The position numbers and the translations under genes are program-made. From Streptomyces sp. 840.1 (GTDB lineage: Bacteria; Actinomycetota; Actinomycetes; Streptomycetales; Streptomycetaceae), in assembly GCF_003751445.1 (NCBI RefSeq), contig NZ_RJUU01000001.1, positions 5,699,060 through 5,763,059 on the forward strand: DNA of 64,000 nt, in the 5' to 3' direction. The notes under the pieces are model-generated. The model made no database searches. It was not told the origin of the DNA and saw only the letters and a program-made list of their open reading frames with translations. Shown here one piece after another: positions 41,906 to 49,858 of this stretch (position 1 is its first letter; every line of letters begins with the position of its first letter).

Positions 41906-42612
41906 CCCTCACGCTCACCGATGTCACGCTCACCTACCCCGACGGCGACGCGCGGCTCACCGCCCTGGACCGGGTGGGACTCGACGTGCCCGCCGGCACC
42001 CTGACCGCGGTCGTCGGCCCCTCCGGCTCGGGCAAGTCGAGCCTGCTGGCCGTGGCCGCCACCCTGGTCACCCCGGACGAGGGCGCCGTCGTCGTCGCCG
42101 GGACGGACACCGCGGGGCTCGGCCGCGCGGACAAGGCGGCGCTGCGCCGCGAGCGGATCGGCATCGTCTTCCAGCAGCCGAACCTGCTGCCGTCGCTCAC
42201 CGCGGCCGAGCAGCTCCAGGTCATGGCCCATCTGTCGGGCGGTGCGCCCCGGACCGCCCGGACCCGGGCGCTGGAACTGCTCGACGCGGTCGGTCTGGCC
42301 GACCAGGCCGGCCGCAGGCCGCACCAGCTCTCCGGCGGCCAGCGTCAGCGGATCAACATCGCGCGGGCGCTGATGAACGACCCGGCGGTCCTGCTCGTCG
42401 ACGAACCGACCAGCGCACTGGACCACGAACGGGGTGCGGCCGTGCTCGATCTCCTCGTCACGCTGACCCGGGAGCGGTCCACGGCGACCGTCATGGTCAC
42501 CCACGACCGGACGCACCTGGACCGGATGGACACGACGGTCACCATGCAGGACGGCCGGCTGACCACCCCGGCTCCGGCCCCGACCCAGGCCCAGGTCCCG
42601 GCCTCGCTCTGA
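41902..42612 (+). CDS. MacB-type ABC transporter ATPase
   Basis: 236 aa, ATGA overlap with the permease stop. Walker A GPSGSGKSS (about 39-47), Q-loop FQQPNLLPSL, ABC signature LSGGQRQRINIARALM, Walker B VLLVDEPTSALD, H-loop VTHDRTH. It closely fits the LolD/MacB subfamily that drives FtsX-like permeases. The C-terminus has a short Pro/Ala tail. Ends at a long hairpin terminator. Confidence 0.95.
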   Translation: MTLTLTDVTLTYPDGDARLTALDRVGLDVPAGTLTAVVGPSGSGKSSLLAVAATLVTPDEGAVVVAGTDTAGLGRADKAALRRERIGIVFQQPNLLPSLTAAEQLQVMAHLSGGAPRTARTRALELLDAVGLADQAGRRPHQLSGGQRQRINIARALMNDPAVLLVDEPTSALDHERGAAVLDLLVTLTRERSTATVMVTHDRTHLDRMDTTVTMQDGRLTTPAPAPTQAQVPASL

Positions 42613-42618
42613 GGACAC

Positions 42619-42674
42619 GAACGACGCGGCGGTGGCCCGGAGCCTTCGAGCTCCGGGCCACCGCCGTGTCGTTC
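42619..42674. terminator. 25-bp-stem bidirectional terminator
   Basis: The arms 42619-42643 and 42650-42674 pair over 25 bp with one mismatch and a 6-nt loop (CTTCGA). It lies between the convergent ABC ATPase and IclR genes. Confidence 0.9.
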
Positions 42675-42686
42675 CTGCGAGCCGTC

Positions 42687-43487
42687 TCAGCCGGACGTCC
42701 CGCTGCTGGCCAGCGCCTCGGAGAGCTCCTTGGCCGCCTGCTGGAGAATCGGCACGATCCGCTCGGTGGCCGCCTCGGTCACCCGGCCCGCCGGACCGGA
42801 GATCGAGAGGGCGGCCGAGGTCGGCGAGTTGGGCACCGACACCGCGAGGCAGCGGACCCCTATCTCCTGCTCGTTGTCGTCCACCGCGTAGCCCGCCCTG
42901 CGCACCTGCTCCAGCGCGTCCAGGAAGCCCTCCGGGGTGGTGATCGTCTTCTCGGTGGCGGCCGGCATCCCGGTGCGCGCGAGCAGCGCCCGCACCTCGT
43001 CCGGCGGGGTGTGCGCGAGCAGCGCCTTGCCGACCCCGGTGGAGTGCGGCAGCACCCGGCGGCCCACTTCGGTGAACATGCGCATCGAGTGCTTGGACGG
43101 CACCTGCGCCACGTACACGATCTCGTCGCCGTCGAGCAGCGCCATGTTCGCCGTCTCGCCGGTCTCCTCGACCAGCCGCGCGAGATACGGGCGGGCCCAG
43201 GTGCCGAGCAGCCGTGCGGCGGACTCCCCGAGCCGGATCAGGCGCGGGCCGAGCGCGTAGCGCCGGTTGGGCTGCTGGCGCACGTATCCGCAGACCACCA
43301 GCGTGCGCATCAGCCGGTGAATGGTGGGCAGCGGCAGACCGCTGCTCGCGGAGAGCTCACTCAGCCCGACCTCGCCCCCCGCATCGGCCATCCGCTCCAG
43401 CAGATCGAAGGCGCGCTCAAGGGACTGCACACCACCGCTGGGTCCGGCGGGCTTGGAGTCGGATGTGCTGGCGTGGGACGGCGGCAC
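42687..43487 (-). CDS. allR: IclR-family regulator, AllR-like
   Basis: 266 aa from GTG 43487, which has AAAGGA 8 nt upstream; the frame is open 10 codons further. The N-terminal winged helix is GGEVGLSELSASSGLPLPTI followed by HRLMRTLVVCGYVRQ (about 42-76); the IclR effector domain contains NMALLDGDEIVYVAQVPS, HSTGVGKALLA and GVRCLAVSVPN. In Streptomyces coelicolor an IclR protein named AllR, next to allantoinase, represses allantoin and glyoxylate genes; this gene has the same position and family. It is divergent from allantoinase. A TTCCG-type palindrome sits in its own predicted promoter, consistent with autoregulation. Confidence 0.85.
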   Translation of the reverse strand: MPPSHASTSDSKPAGPSGGVQSLERAFDLLERMADAGGEVGLSELSASSGLPLPTIHRLMRTLVVCGYVRQQPNRRYALGPRLIRLGESAARLLGTWARPYLARLVEETGETANMALLDGDEIVYVAQVPSKHSMRMFTEVGRRVLPHSTGVGKALLAHTPPDEVRALLARTGMPAATEKTITTPEGFLDALEQVRRAGYAVDDNEQEIGVRCLAVSVPNSPTSAALSISGPAGRVTEAATERIVPILQQAAKELSEALASSGTSG

Positions 43488-43642
43488 GTCAACGGTCCTT
43501 TCGAAGCGGAAGAGCAAGGCAGCAGCCTATCGGGCACTTCCCGATCGGCCCACTGTTCCGGGGCGGCGTCCTGGCCGGTCAGGGCCCGTTTGTCCGGGTG
43601 TCCACCGGCAGCCGGGCGGTTCTGCGGCACCGCGTCCGGCTT

Positions 43643-43665
43643 ATTCTACGTTCCGCTCTCCGAAA
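43643..43665 (-). promoter_or_regulatory. IclR-gene promoter element: TTCCG palindrome next to a -10
   Basis: TTCCGCTCTCCGAAA (43651-43665) matches TTCCG-N5-CGGAA with one change. On the minus strand it is followed after 2 bp by TAGAAT (43648-43643), a strong -10 hexamer, exactly as at aceB and hyi. No good -35 is visible. Confidence 0.6.
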
Positions 43666-43742
43666 TTAGTCTTTTACTTTGTGGAAATCTCCAGTCGACA
43701 TCCCGAGTGGTCCGCCGACTGGCAGAAGCGGAAAATGGGGTC

Positions 43743-43789
43743 TTGACGGGCCGCTGTCGCGAGTGAAGACTCCTTCAACAGTTCGTTGA
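43743..43789 (+). promoter_or_regulatory. allB promoter region with TCAACA-type palindrome
   Basis: TTGACG (43743-43748) could be a -35 with a weak -10 near 43766. The palindrome TCAACAGTTCGTTGA (43775-43789, one arm mismatch) would then lie at the start point, 24 bp before the allantoinase GTG. Its position differs from katA, uraD and aceB, where it covers the -35. Confidence 0.55.
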
Positions 43790-43812
43790 ATTTCTTGAAG
43801 TGGGGAGCACGT

Positions 43813-45156
43813 GTGTCCGGTACGGACGTGAAGCTGGTACTGCGCTCGACGCGCGTCGTCACCCCCGGGGGGACACGGCCCGCGACGGTCGCCGTCACCG
43901 GCGGGAAGATCGACGCCGTCCTGGCGTACGACGCGCAGGTGCCCGAGGGCGCCCGGCTGGAGGACTTCGGCGACGACGTCCTGCTGCCCGGCCTGGTGGA
44001 CACCCATGTCCATGTGAACGACCCCGGCCGCACCGAGTGGGAGGGCTTCTACACGGCCACCCGTGCCGCCGCGGCCGGCGGGATCACCACGCTGCTCGAC
44101 ATGCCGCTCAACTCCCTCCCGCCGACCACCACCGTCGACCACCTGCGCGTCAAGCAGCGCGTCGCGGCACCCAAGGCGCACATCGACACCGGCTTCTGGG
44201 GCGGCGCGATCCCGTCCAACGTGAAGGACCTGCGGCCCCTGTACGAGGCCGGCGTCTTCGGCTTCAAGTGCTTCCTGTCGCCCTCCGGCGTCGAGGAGTT
44301 CCCCGAGCTGGACCAGGAGCAGCTGGCCCGGTCGATGGCGGAGATCGCCGGCTTCGGCGGGCTCCTGATCGTGCACGCCGAGGACCCGCACCACCTGGCG
44401 GCCGCACCCCAGCGGGGCGGCCCCGCCTACGCGGACTTCCTCGCCTCCCGCCCGCGCGACGCCGAGAACACCGCGATCGAGGGACTGATCGCCCACGCCA
44501 AGCGGCTCGACGCCCGCGTCCATGTGCTGCACCTGTCCTCCAGCGACGCGCTGCCGCTGATCGCGGCGGCCAAGCGCGAGGGCGTACGCGTCACGGTCGA
44601 GTCCTGCCCGCACTTCCTCACCCTCACCGCCGAGGAGGTCCCGGACGGCGCCACCGAGTTCAAGTGCTGCCCGCCCATCCGTGAGGCGGCCAACCAGGAC
44701 GCGCTGTGGGAGGGGCTCGCGGACGGCACCATCGACTGCATCGTGTCCGACCACTCGCCCTGCACCACCGACCTCAAGACGCCGGACTTCGCCTCCGCGT
44801 GGGGCGGGATCTCCTCCCTCCAGCTCGGCCTGCCCGCCATCTGGACCGAGGCCCGCAGGCGCGGCCACTCGCTCGACGACGTGGCCCGCTGGATGTCGGC
44901 GGCCCCCGCCGAACTGGCCGGGCTGCGCGACAAGGGCGCGATCGAGGCCGGCCGGGACGCCGACTTCGCCGTCCTCGCCCCCGACGCCACCTTCACCGTC
45001 GACCCGGCCGGGCTGTTCCACCGCAATCAGGTCACCGCGTACGCCGGCCGGACCCTGCACGGCGTCGTCAGGTCCACCTGGCTGCGCGGCGTACGGATCG
45101 CGTCGGACGGCGTCCTGACCGCGCCCACCGGCCGCCTCCTCGAAAGGGACCGCTGA
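43813..45156 (+). CDS. allB: Allantoinase
   Basis: 447 aa from GTG 43813, which follows GGGGAG at 5 nt; the frame opens at TTG 43786 inside the palindrome and is rejected as start. Cyclic amidohydrolase motifs: [16 protein letters not shown] (metal His pair), the carboxylated Lys in [29 protein letters not shown] and [12 protein letters not shown] (metal Asp). It hydrolyses allantoin to allantoate. In many Streptomyces an allantoicase gene follows; here the next gene encodes a small monooxygenase-like protein instead. Confidence 0.95.
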   Translation: MSGTDVKLVLRSTRVVTPGGTRPATVAVTGGKIDAVLAYDAQVPEGARLEDFGDDVLLPGLVDTHVHVNDPGRTEWEGFYTATRAAAAGGITTLLDMPLNSLPPTTTVDHLRVKQRVAAPKAHIDTGFWGGAIPSNVKDLRPLYEAGVFGFKCFLSPSGVEEFPELDQEQLARSMAEIAGFGGLLIVHAEDPHHLAAAPQRGGPAYADFLASRPRDAENTAIEGLIAHAKRLDARVHVLHLSSSDALPLIAAAKREGVRVTVESCPHFLTLTAEEVPDGATEFKCCPPIREAANQDALWEGLADGTIDCIVSDHSPCTTDLKTPDFASAWGGISSLQLGLPAIWTEARRRGHSLDDVARWMSAAPAELAGLRDKGAIEAGRDADFAVLAPDATFTVDPAGLFHRNQVTAYAGRTLHGVVRSTWLRGVRIASDGVLTAPTGRLLERDR

Positions 45157-45324
45157 ACACGGCCGCGACGGGGCGCACTTGACCGTCGGCGAGAACCGGG
45201 TCCGGCACGGGGGTGACGGCCGGGGGACCGCCGCCGGTGGCTGTCCGTATTCGGGGGATACGGTGGTGGCGCGGGACCCCGCGCGGGTTGCCGCGCTCCC
45301 CGTCAGCCCTCAGCAGGAGTCGTC

Positions 45325-45654
45325 ATGATCTTCATCGCCGTCAGGTTCACCGTCCGCAGCGCCGAGCGCGACAAGTGGCTCCCGGCCGTCGAGGACTTCA
45401 CCCTCGCCACCCGCAACGAGCCGGGCAACGTCTTCTTCGACTGGTCGTACAGCGTGGAGAACCCGGACCAGTTCGTGCTGCTGGAGGCGTTCGCGTCCGC
45501 CGAGGCCGGCGCGGCCCACGTGGGCTCAGAGCACTTCGCCGCGGCCATGGACCGGATGGCGGACCTGGTTGCCGAGACGCCCGAGATCATCAATGTCGAG
45601 GTGCCGGGCGAGGGCTGGTCCCGGATGACGGAGCTCCGGCCCCGCACGAGCTGA
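45325..45654 (+). CDS. Putative quinol monooxygenase (ABM domain)
   Basis: 109-aa dimeric alpha-beta barrel protein of the antibiotic biosynthesis monooxygenase family: RFTVRSAERDKWLPAVEDFT, RNEPGNVFFDWSYSVENPDQ, FVLLEAFASAEAGAAHVGSE and HFAAAMDRM. YgiN-like members oxidise quinols or degrade heme. Start ATG 45325. A short dyad (CCGTAT/ATACGG, 45245-45263) lies upstream. Confidence 0.88.
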   Translation: MIFIAVRFTVRSAERDKWLPAVEDFTLATRNEPGNVFFDWSYSVENPDQFVLLEAFASAEAGAAHVGSEHFAAAMDRMADLVAETPEIINVEVPGEGWSRMTELRPRTS

Positions 45655-45671
45655 ACCGGGACCGGGAGGCC

Positions 45672-45874
45672 GGAGCCGTCCCGATCCCGAAGTCCGCCGG
45701 CCCCGGCCGCCGGGCCGCTCAGAACTCCTCGTGTGTCGACGGGTCCCCGCCGAACCGCTGTCGCGGTCCGGCCGTGATGCGCTCCAGCTCATGCGCCGTC
45801 AGCTCGAAGCCGAAGAGGTCAAGATTCTCGCGCTGGCGCCCCGGGTCGGCGGACTTCGGGATCGGGACGGCTCC
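45672..45874. repeat. 28-bp perfect inverted repeat carrying an aldo/keto reductase motif
   Basis: Positions 45672-45699 are the exact reverse complement of 45847-45874. The right copy is inside the aldo/keto reductase gene and encodes AVPIPKSA, the NADP-binding loop of that family. The left copy lies in the 64-bp gap after the monooxygenase gene and would encode the same residues on the plus strand. This looks like an inverted partial duplication or relic of a second aldo/keto reductase. Confidence 0.85.
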
Positions 45875-46549
45875 GAGCTGGACGTGCCAGCGCAGCAGCG
45901 CCTGCCCCGGCGTCACACCGTGCGCCCGCGCGACGGCGACGAGATCCGGATCGGCCAGCAGATCGCGGCCCCGCCCCAGTGGGCTCCAGCTCTGCGTGAG
46001 GATGCCCTTGGCGGCGTGCACGGCCCGCAGCTCCTCCTGCGGCAGCCGCGGATGCATCTCGATCTGGTTGACGGCGGGCACCACGCCCGTCTCGCGTTCC
46101 AGCCGGTCCAGTTGTTCCGCGGTGAAGTTGGACACCCCGATGGACCGCACCAGCCCCTCCTCGCGGAGCCGGATCATCGCCTTCCAGGTGTCCACGTACA
46201 GATCGACACGGGGCAGCGGCCAGTGGATCAGATAGAGGTCCACGTAGGAGAGGCCGAGGTTGTGCCGGGACTCCTCGAACGAGGCCAGCGTCTTCTCGTA
46301 CCCCTGGTGGCGGCCCGGCACCTTGGTGGTGACGAAGACGTCCTCCCGGGGCACGTCACTGCGGGCGATGCCGCGTCCGGTGCCGGTCTCGTTGCCGTAG
46401 TTCAGCGCGGTGTCGACGAGCCGGTAGCCGAGGCCCAGGGCCCCGGCCACGGCCTGCTCGGCCGCGTCGTCGTCCAGTGGCCAGGTGCCGAGTCCGACCG
46501 CGGGGACGGTTCGGCCGTCGTTCAGGTGGTGCGCCGGGGTCCCGGGCAT
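45719..46549 (-). CDS. Aldo/keto reductase (2,5-diketo-D-gluconate reductase-like)
   Basis: 276 aa. AKR motifs: VPAVGLGTWPLDDD, LVDTALNYGNETGTGR (catalytic Asp/Tyr), VFVTTKVPGRHQGY (Lys), LYLIHWPLP (His), SIGVSNFTAEQLDRL and VPIPKSADPGRQRENLDLFG near the C-terminus. It reduces aldehydes or ketones with NADPH; substrate unknown. Convergent with the monooxygenase gene. Confidence 0.93.
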   Translation of the reverse strand: MPGTPAHHLNDGRTVPAVGLGTWPLDDDAAEQAVAGALGLGYRLVDTALNYGNETGTGRGIARSDVPREDVFVTTKVPGRHQGYEKTLASFEESRHNLGLSYVDLYLIHWPLPRVDLYVDTWKAMIRLREEGLVRSIGVSNFTAEQLDRLERETGVVPAVNQIEMHPRLPQEELRAVHAAKGILTQSWSPLGRGRDLLADPDLVAVARAHGVTPGQALLRWHVQLGAVPIPKSADPGRQRENLDLFGFELTAHELERITAGPRQRFGGDPSTHEEF

Positions 46550-46628
46550 GGTCTTTCCTCTCGCCGGACGGCTGGGTGTCCGGCCAGGTTAGGGCGGTGC
46601 CGGCCGCCCGCGCCTGTCCGGCTCACCC

Positions 46629-46862
46629 CTACCGGCCGGCCTCGCGGTGCAGCCGGGCGATGACCTCGTCCACCCGGCTCCGCTCGTAGCCGCGGCGCAC
46701 GAGCTCGAAGGCCACCACGCCGGCCGGCGGGGTGCCGCCGCGGAGCCCGGTGATGTAGGCGTCGACCTGGTCGCGGTCGTAGCCGCGCCGGGCGATGCCG
46801 AAGCCGAACTCCTCGTGCAGCGGACGTTCGTGCTCCTCGCGCGACCCGCGTGACCCGAACAT
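46629..46862 (-). CDS. Small DivIVA-domain-like protein
   Basis: 77 aa from ATG 46862 (GGAGGGGG upstream). Two related motifs, FGIARRGYDRDQVDAYITGL and FELVRRGYERSRVDEVIARL, match the DivIVA N-terminal pattern GYDxxxVDxxI and suggest an internal duplication of a short helical unit. No coiled-coil tail is present, unlike true DivIVA. Function unknown. Confidence 0.72.
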   Translation of the reverse strand: MFGSRGSREEHERPLHEEFGFGIARRGYDRDQVDAYITGLRGGTPPAGVVAFELVRRGYERSRVDEVIARLHREAGR

Positions 46863-46932
46863 GCGTGCCCCCTCCGGGCGGATGGCGAATGGGTGGACGG
46901 ACAGGAACCGTCCGTCCACCCTGCCACGGAAC

Positions 46933-47697
46933 TCAGGCCGCGTGACCACCGTCCACCACGACCTCGGTCCCGGTGATGTACGCGGCCTCGTCACCCGCCA
47001 GGTAGGTGATGAGCGAGGCCACCTCGTCGGCCGTGCCGAACCGGTCCAGCGCCGTCGCGGCCCGCTGTCCGGCGGCGAACGGGCCGTCGGCCGGGTTGAG
47101 ATCGGTGTCCACCGGTCCGGGCTGGACCAGGTTGACGGTGATCCCGCGCGGGCCGAGCTCACGGGCGAGCGGCTTGGTGAGCCCCGACAGCGCGGACTTG
47201 CTCATCGCGTAGAGCGTGCCGCCCGGTCCGCCCGCGAACCGGCTCAGGGCCGTACCGAGGGTGATGATGCGGCCGCCGCGCTCCATCAGCCCGGCCGCTG
47301 CCTGGCAGGCCAGGAAGACGGCCCGCACGTTGACGGCGAGCACCTGGTCGACATCGGCGGTGGTGAGGGCGTCGATGGGGCCGAGGACACCGATGCCCGC
47401 GTTGTTGACCAGGATGTCGAGCCGGCCGAACGTCTCCACCGTCCGGTGCACCGCCGCCGGGACGGCCTCCGCGTCGGCCGAGTCCGCGCGCAGGGCGACC
47501 GCGCGGCGGCCGCACGCCTCGATCTTCCGGACGGTCTCCTGGGCGGCCGCCTCGTCCCTGGCGTAGGTCAGTGCCACATCGGCGCCGTCCTGCGCGAGCC
47601 GCAGAGCGGTCGCGGCCCCGATGCCCCGGCTGCCGCCGGTGACGAGCGCGACGCGGTTCGAGCCGGCGGCGAGGTTGTTGTCGCTGGTGCTGTTCAT
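46933..47697 (-). CDS. Short-chain dehydrogenase/reductase
   Basis: 254 aa. Classical SDR: cofactor motif TGGSRGIGAATALRL (about 21-35), NNAG (about 98), active-site Ser/Tyr/Lys in LGTALSRFAG and YAMSKSA, and a C-terminal GTEVVVDGGHAA. FabG-like, NADP-preferring by the Arg/Asp pattern, substrate unknown. It is divergent from the RibD-like gene and the gap holds both promoters. Confidence 0.93.
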   Translation of the reverse strand: MNSTSDNNLAAGSNRVALVTGGSRGIGAATALRLAQDGADVALTYARDEAAAQETVRKIEACGRRAVALRADSADAEAVPAAVHRTVETFGRLDILVNNAGIGVLGPIDALTTADVDQVLAVNVRAVFLACQAAAGLMERGGRIITLGTALSRFAGGPGGTLYAMSKSALSGLTKPLARELGPRGITVNLVQPGPVDTDLNPADGPFAAGQRAATALDRFGTADEVASLITYLAGDEAAYITGTEVVVDGGHAA

Positions 47698-47919
47698 CAG
47701 GGTTCCTGTCCGTTGCCGGTGGTGGTGTCGCCGGTTGGCTGACAAGGACAAGGAAAGTTCTTCTGCGGCCCGGGGGCCGGCGGGAAACGGACGCCCACTC
47801 CGCTTCGATGTTCCGGCCGGCCGATGAGTTGCGGCCCGCACGGGGGTCGGAACAGATGGAAGCGGAACCCGGCCATTGCCGAGTCGCGGCCATTCCCGAG
47901 TTCCAGAAGGAGCAGGACC

Positions 47920-48543
47920 ATGGCGAAGCTGACCCTCATCACCTTCCTGACGCTCGACGGCGTCATGCAGGCCCCGGGCGCACCCGAGGAGGACCCGAGC
48001 GACGGATTCGAGTACGGCGGCTGGCAGGCCCCGGTCATCGACCGGGACTCGTCGCAGTTCGTCGGGGAGATGTTCGACCGCTCGGCGGCCTTCCTGCTGG
48101 GCAGGCGGACCTACGACATCTTCGCCGGGTACTGGCCGGGCATCACCGACCCCGGCAACCCGGTCGCCTCCCGGCTCAACCGGTATCCCAAGTACGTCGT
48201 CTCGACCACCCTGGAGAAGGCCGGCTGGGAGAACACCACCGTGATCTCCACCGATGTCGCCGCGGAGGTCGCCCGGGTCAAGGAGCGCACGCAAGGGGGC
48301 GAGGTGCAGATCTACGGCAGTGGCGTGCTCGCCCGGTCCCTGATGGCGCACGGCCTGATCGACGAGTACAACCTGCTGGTCCACCCCGTCGTGCTGGGCG
48401 CCGGCAAGCGGCTGTTCACGGACGGCGGGCTGCCGACGGCCTTCGAGCTGACTGGCGCCCGCATGACCCCCAACGGCATCGCGATCAACACCTACCGGCC
48501 CACCGGCCGGGCCGAGTTCGGGTCCATCCCCGACGGCACCTGA
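47920..48543 (+). CDS. Dihydrofolate reductase/RibD C-terminal-like protein
   Basis: 207 aa from ATG 47920 (AAGGAG at 7-nt spacing). RibD_C fold: LITFLTLDGVMQAPGAPEED, AAFLLGRRTYDIFAGYWPG, YVVSTTLEK and VQIYGSGVLARSLMAHGLID, then LLVHPVVLGAGKRLF. Such proteins use NADPH but their substrates are mostly unknown. Divergent from the SDR gene. Confidence 0.9.
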   Translation: MAKLTLITFLTLDGVMQAPGAPEEDPSDGFEYGGWQAPVIDRDSSQFVGEMFDRSAAFLLGRRTYDIFAGYWPGITDPGNPVASRLNRYPKYVVSTTLEKAGWENTTVISTDVAAEVARVKERTQGGEVQIYGSGVLARSLMAHGLIDEYNLLVHPVVLGAGKRLFTDGGLPTAFELTGARMTPNGIAINTYRPTGRAEFGSIPDGT

Positions 48544-48615
48544 ACGAGCGTCCAGTGAACGGCCGCCACGTCGAAGGCGCTACGTGACCGGCCGCCACGA
48601 CAACCACCCGCGTGG

Positions 48616-49233
48616 TCAGCCGGCCTGCGGCGGGGCCCAGTCCGGCGAACGGCCGAGCGCCGACAGGACGAGCGCGAAGGTGCCCGCCCCGCCGCCCTCC
48701 ACCTGATCGCCGACGGGCAGCGCGGGCCGGAAGGCCGCACCCGGCCGTTCGCGCGACTCGCCGCCGGGGACGCGCAGGGCGATGGGCAGCGCGGCCTCGA
48801 CGACGTCCGCAGGAAAGACGGGCCGCGACCCGAGCGAGGCCGCCGCGTCCCAGGAATGCACGACGTAGTCGATGAAGTGGAACCCGATCGCGGCCGGTGC
48901 GGCGAACGTCGCGGCGGCGTCGATCTCCGGGAGCGCGAACCGCCGCTCCAGCACGCCCGGTTCGGCGAACGCCTCCAGCACGGCGTCGGCCGCCTCGCGA
49001 TACCGGGCGGCCGGGTCGTCCCCGTACGGGCGGGTCCGCCAGGTGTCCGCGCCGGCCCCCCGGCCTCGCGCGGCGGCGGCGAACCCGAGGTGCTGGGCGC
49101 CCATGTGCTCGACGAGGCGGCGCAGCGTCCAGTCGGAGCAGGGCGAGGGCCGGTCCCAGTCGCCGGGGCCCGCGCTCCGCACGATGCGTACGGATTCCAG
49201 CACTGCGGCCCGGTCGAGCTGCACGATGTCCAC
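48616..49233 (-). CDS. TIGR03086-family (maleylpyruvate isomerase-like) protein
   Basis: 205 aa from GTG 49233 (AAAGGA upstream; ATG 49251 is a possible earlier start). DinB/MDMPI-like helices with PSPCSDWTLRRLVEHMGAQH (metal His) and FIDYVVHSWDAAASLGSRP, ending ALGRSPDW, much like the protein encoded at 27723-28328. Role unknown. Confidence 0.82.
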   Translation of the reverse strand: MDIVQLDRAAVLESVRIVRSAGPGDWDRPSPCSDWTLRRLVEHMGAQHLGFAAAARGRGAGADTWRTRPYGDDPAARYREAADAVLEAFAEPGVLERRFALPEIDAAATFAAPAAIGFHFIDYVVHSWDAAASLGSRPVFPADVVEAALPIALRVPGGESRERPGAAFRPALPVGDQVEGGGAGTFALVLSALGRSPDWAPPQAG

Positions 49234-49284
49234 GGTCGGGGTTCCTTTCACCGGGTGTTCGGGCGGGTTCGGGGTGGCGGGGAG

Positions 49285-49719
49285 TCAGGCCGACGGCGTC
49301 GGCCACGGCGTCGCTCCGGTGACCAGCGGCCAGGCGGATTCGCGGAGGTCGGCGGGGGAGGTGTACGGGGCCGTCCAGGTCGCGGAACGCAGGGCGCCGC
49401 GGTCGCGGTGCGCGCGGACGATGCGCCGGTGGTCGGGGCGGGCGACGAAGCCCATCAGGTGCTCGTGGGCGGTCCACACGGTGATGGAACCGGAACGGTT
49501 CATCCGGGGGCCCACGTCCACCCACAGCCACATGCCGACCGCGCCCGGGGTCGCCGGCCAGGTGCGGCGCAGCCGCATCCCCGCGGTCCCGACGGACAGC
49601 GTGCTCCAGGGGCGGTGCGTGACGAACTCGGTGACGCCGACGACGACTTCGGTCCCTGGTTCCACGGTCGGGGCGGCGGGGCCGCCCCGCCAGTGCGTGC
49701 TCCAGAGGGTGTGCGGCAC
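49285..49719 (-). CDS. Hypothetical spheroidene monooxygenase/DUF3291-like protein
   Basis: 144 aa from GTG 49719. TPGAVGMWLWVDVGPRMNRS and GSITVWTAHEHLMGFVARPD recall the small alpha-beta barrel proteins annotated as spheroidene monooxygenase-like or DUF3291; a catalytic role is unproven. It lies just downstream of the TetR gene on the same strand, with a TetR-type dyad (ACGATCGT) in the gap, so it may be that regulator's target. Confidence 0.65.
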   Translation of the reverse strand: MPHTLWSTHWRGGPAAPTVEPGTEVVVGVTEFVTHRPWSTLSVGTAGMRLRRTWPATPGAVGMWLWVDVGPRMNRSGSITVWTAHEHLMGFVARPDHRRIVRAHRDRGALRSATWTAPYTSPADLRESAWPLVTGATPWPTPSA

Positions 49720-49750
49720 GGGCGGTCCTTCCCTGCGTGGTTCGGCCGGA

Positions 49751-49806
49751 CCGCCGCGGGGCTCCGCGGCGGATGACTGTGACCATACAGTTGAACGAAC
49801 GATCGT
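49751..49806 (-). promoter_or_regulatory. Leader hairpin and TetR-type dyad upstream of the 144-aa gene
   Basis: CCGCCGCGG (49751-49759) and CCGCGGCGG (49764-49772) form a hairpin in what would be the leader. Further upstream, GAACGATCGTGC contains the 8-bp palindrome ACGATCGT (49799-49806) in an AT-richer patch, a common TetR operator core. A regulator site is inference. Confidence 0.4.
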
Positions 49807-49858
49807 GCTATTAGTTACGGCCGGGCCGCCCCGGACGGTTCACCGGTGCGTGCCCCCG

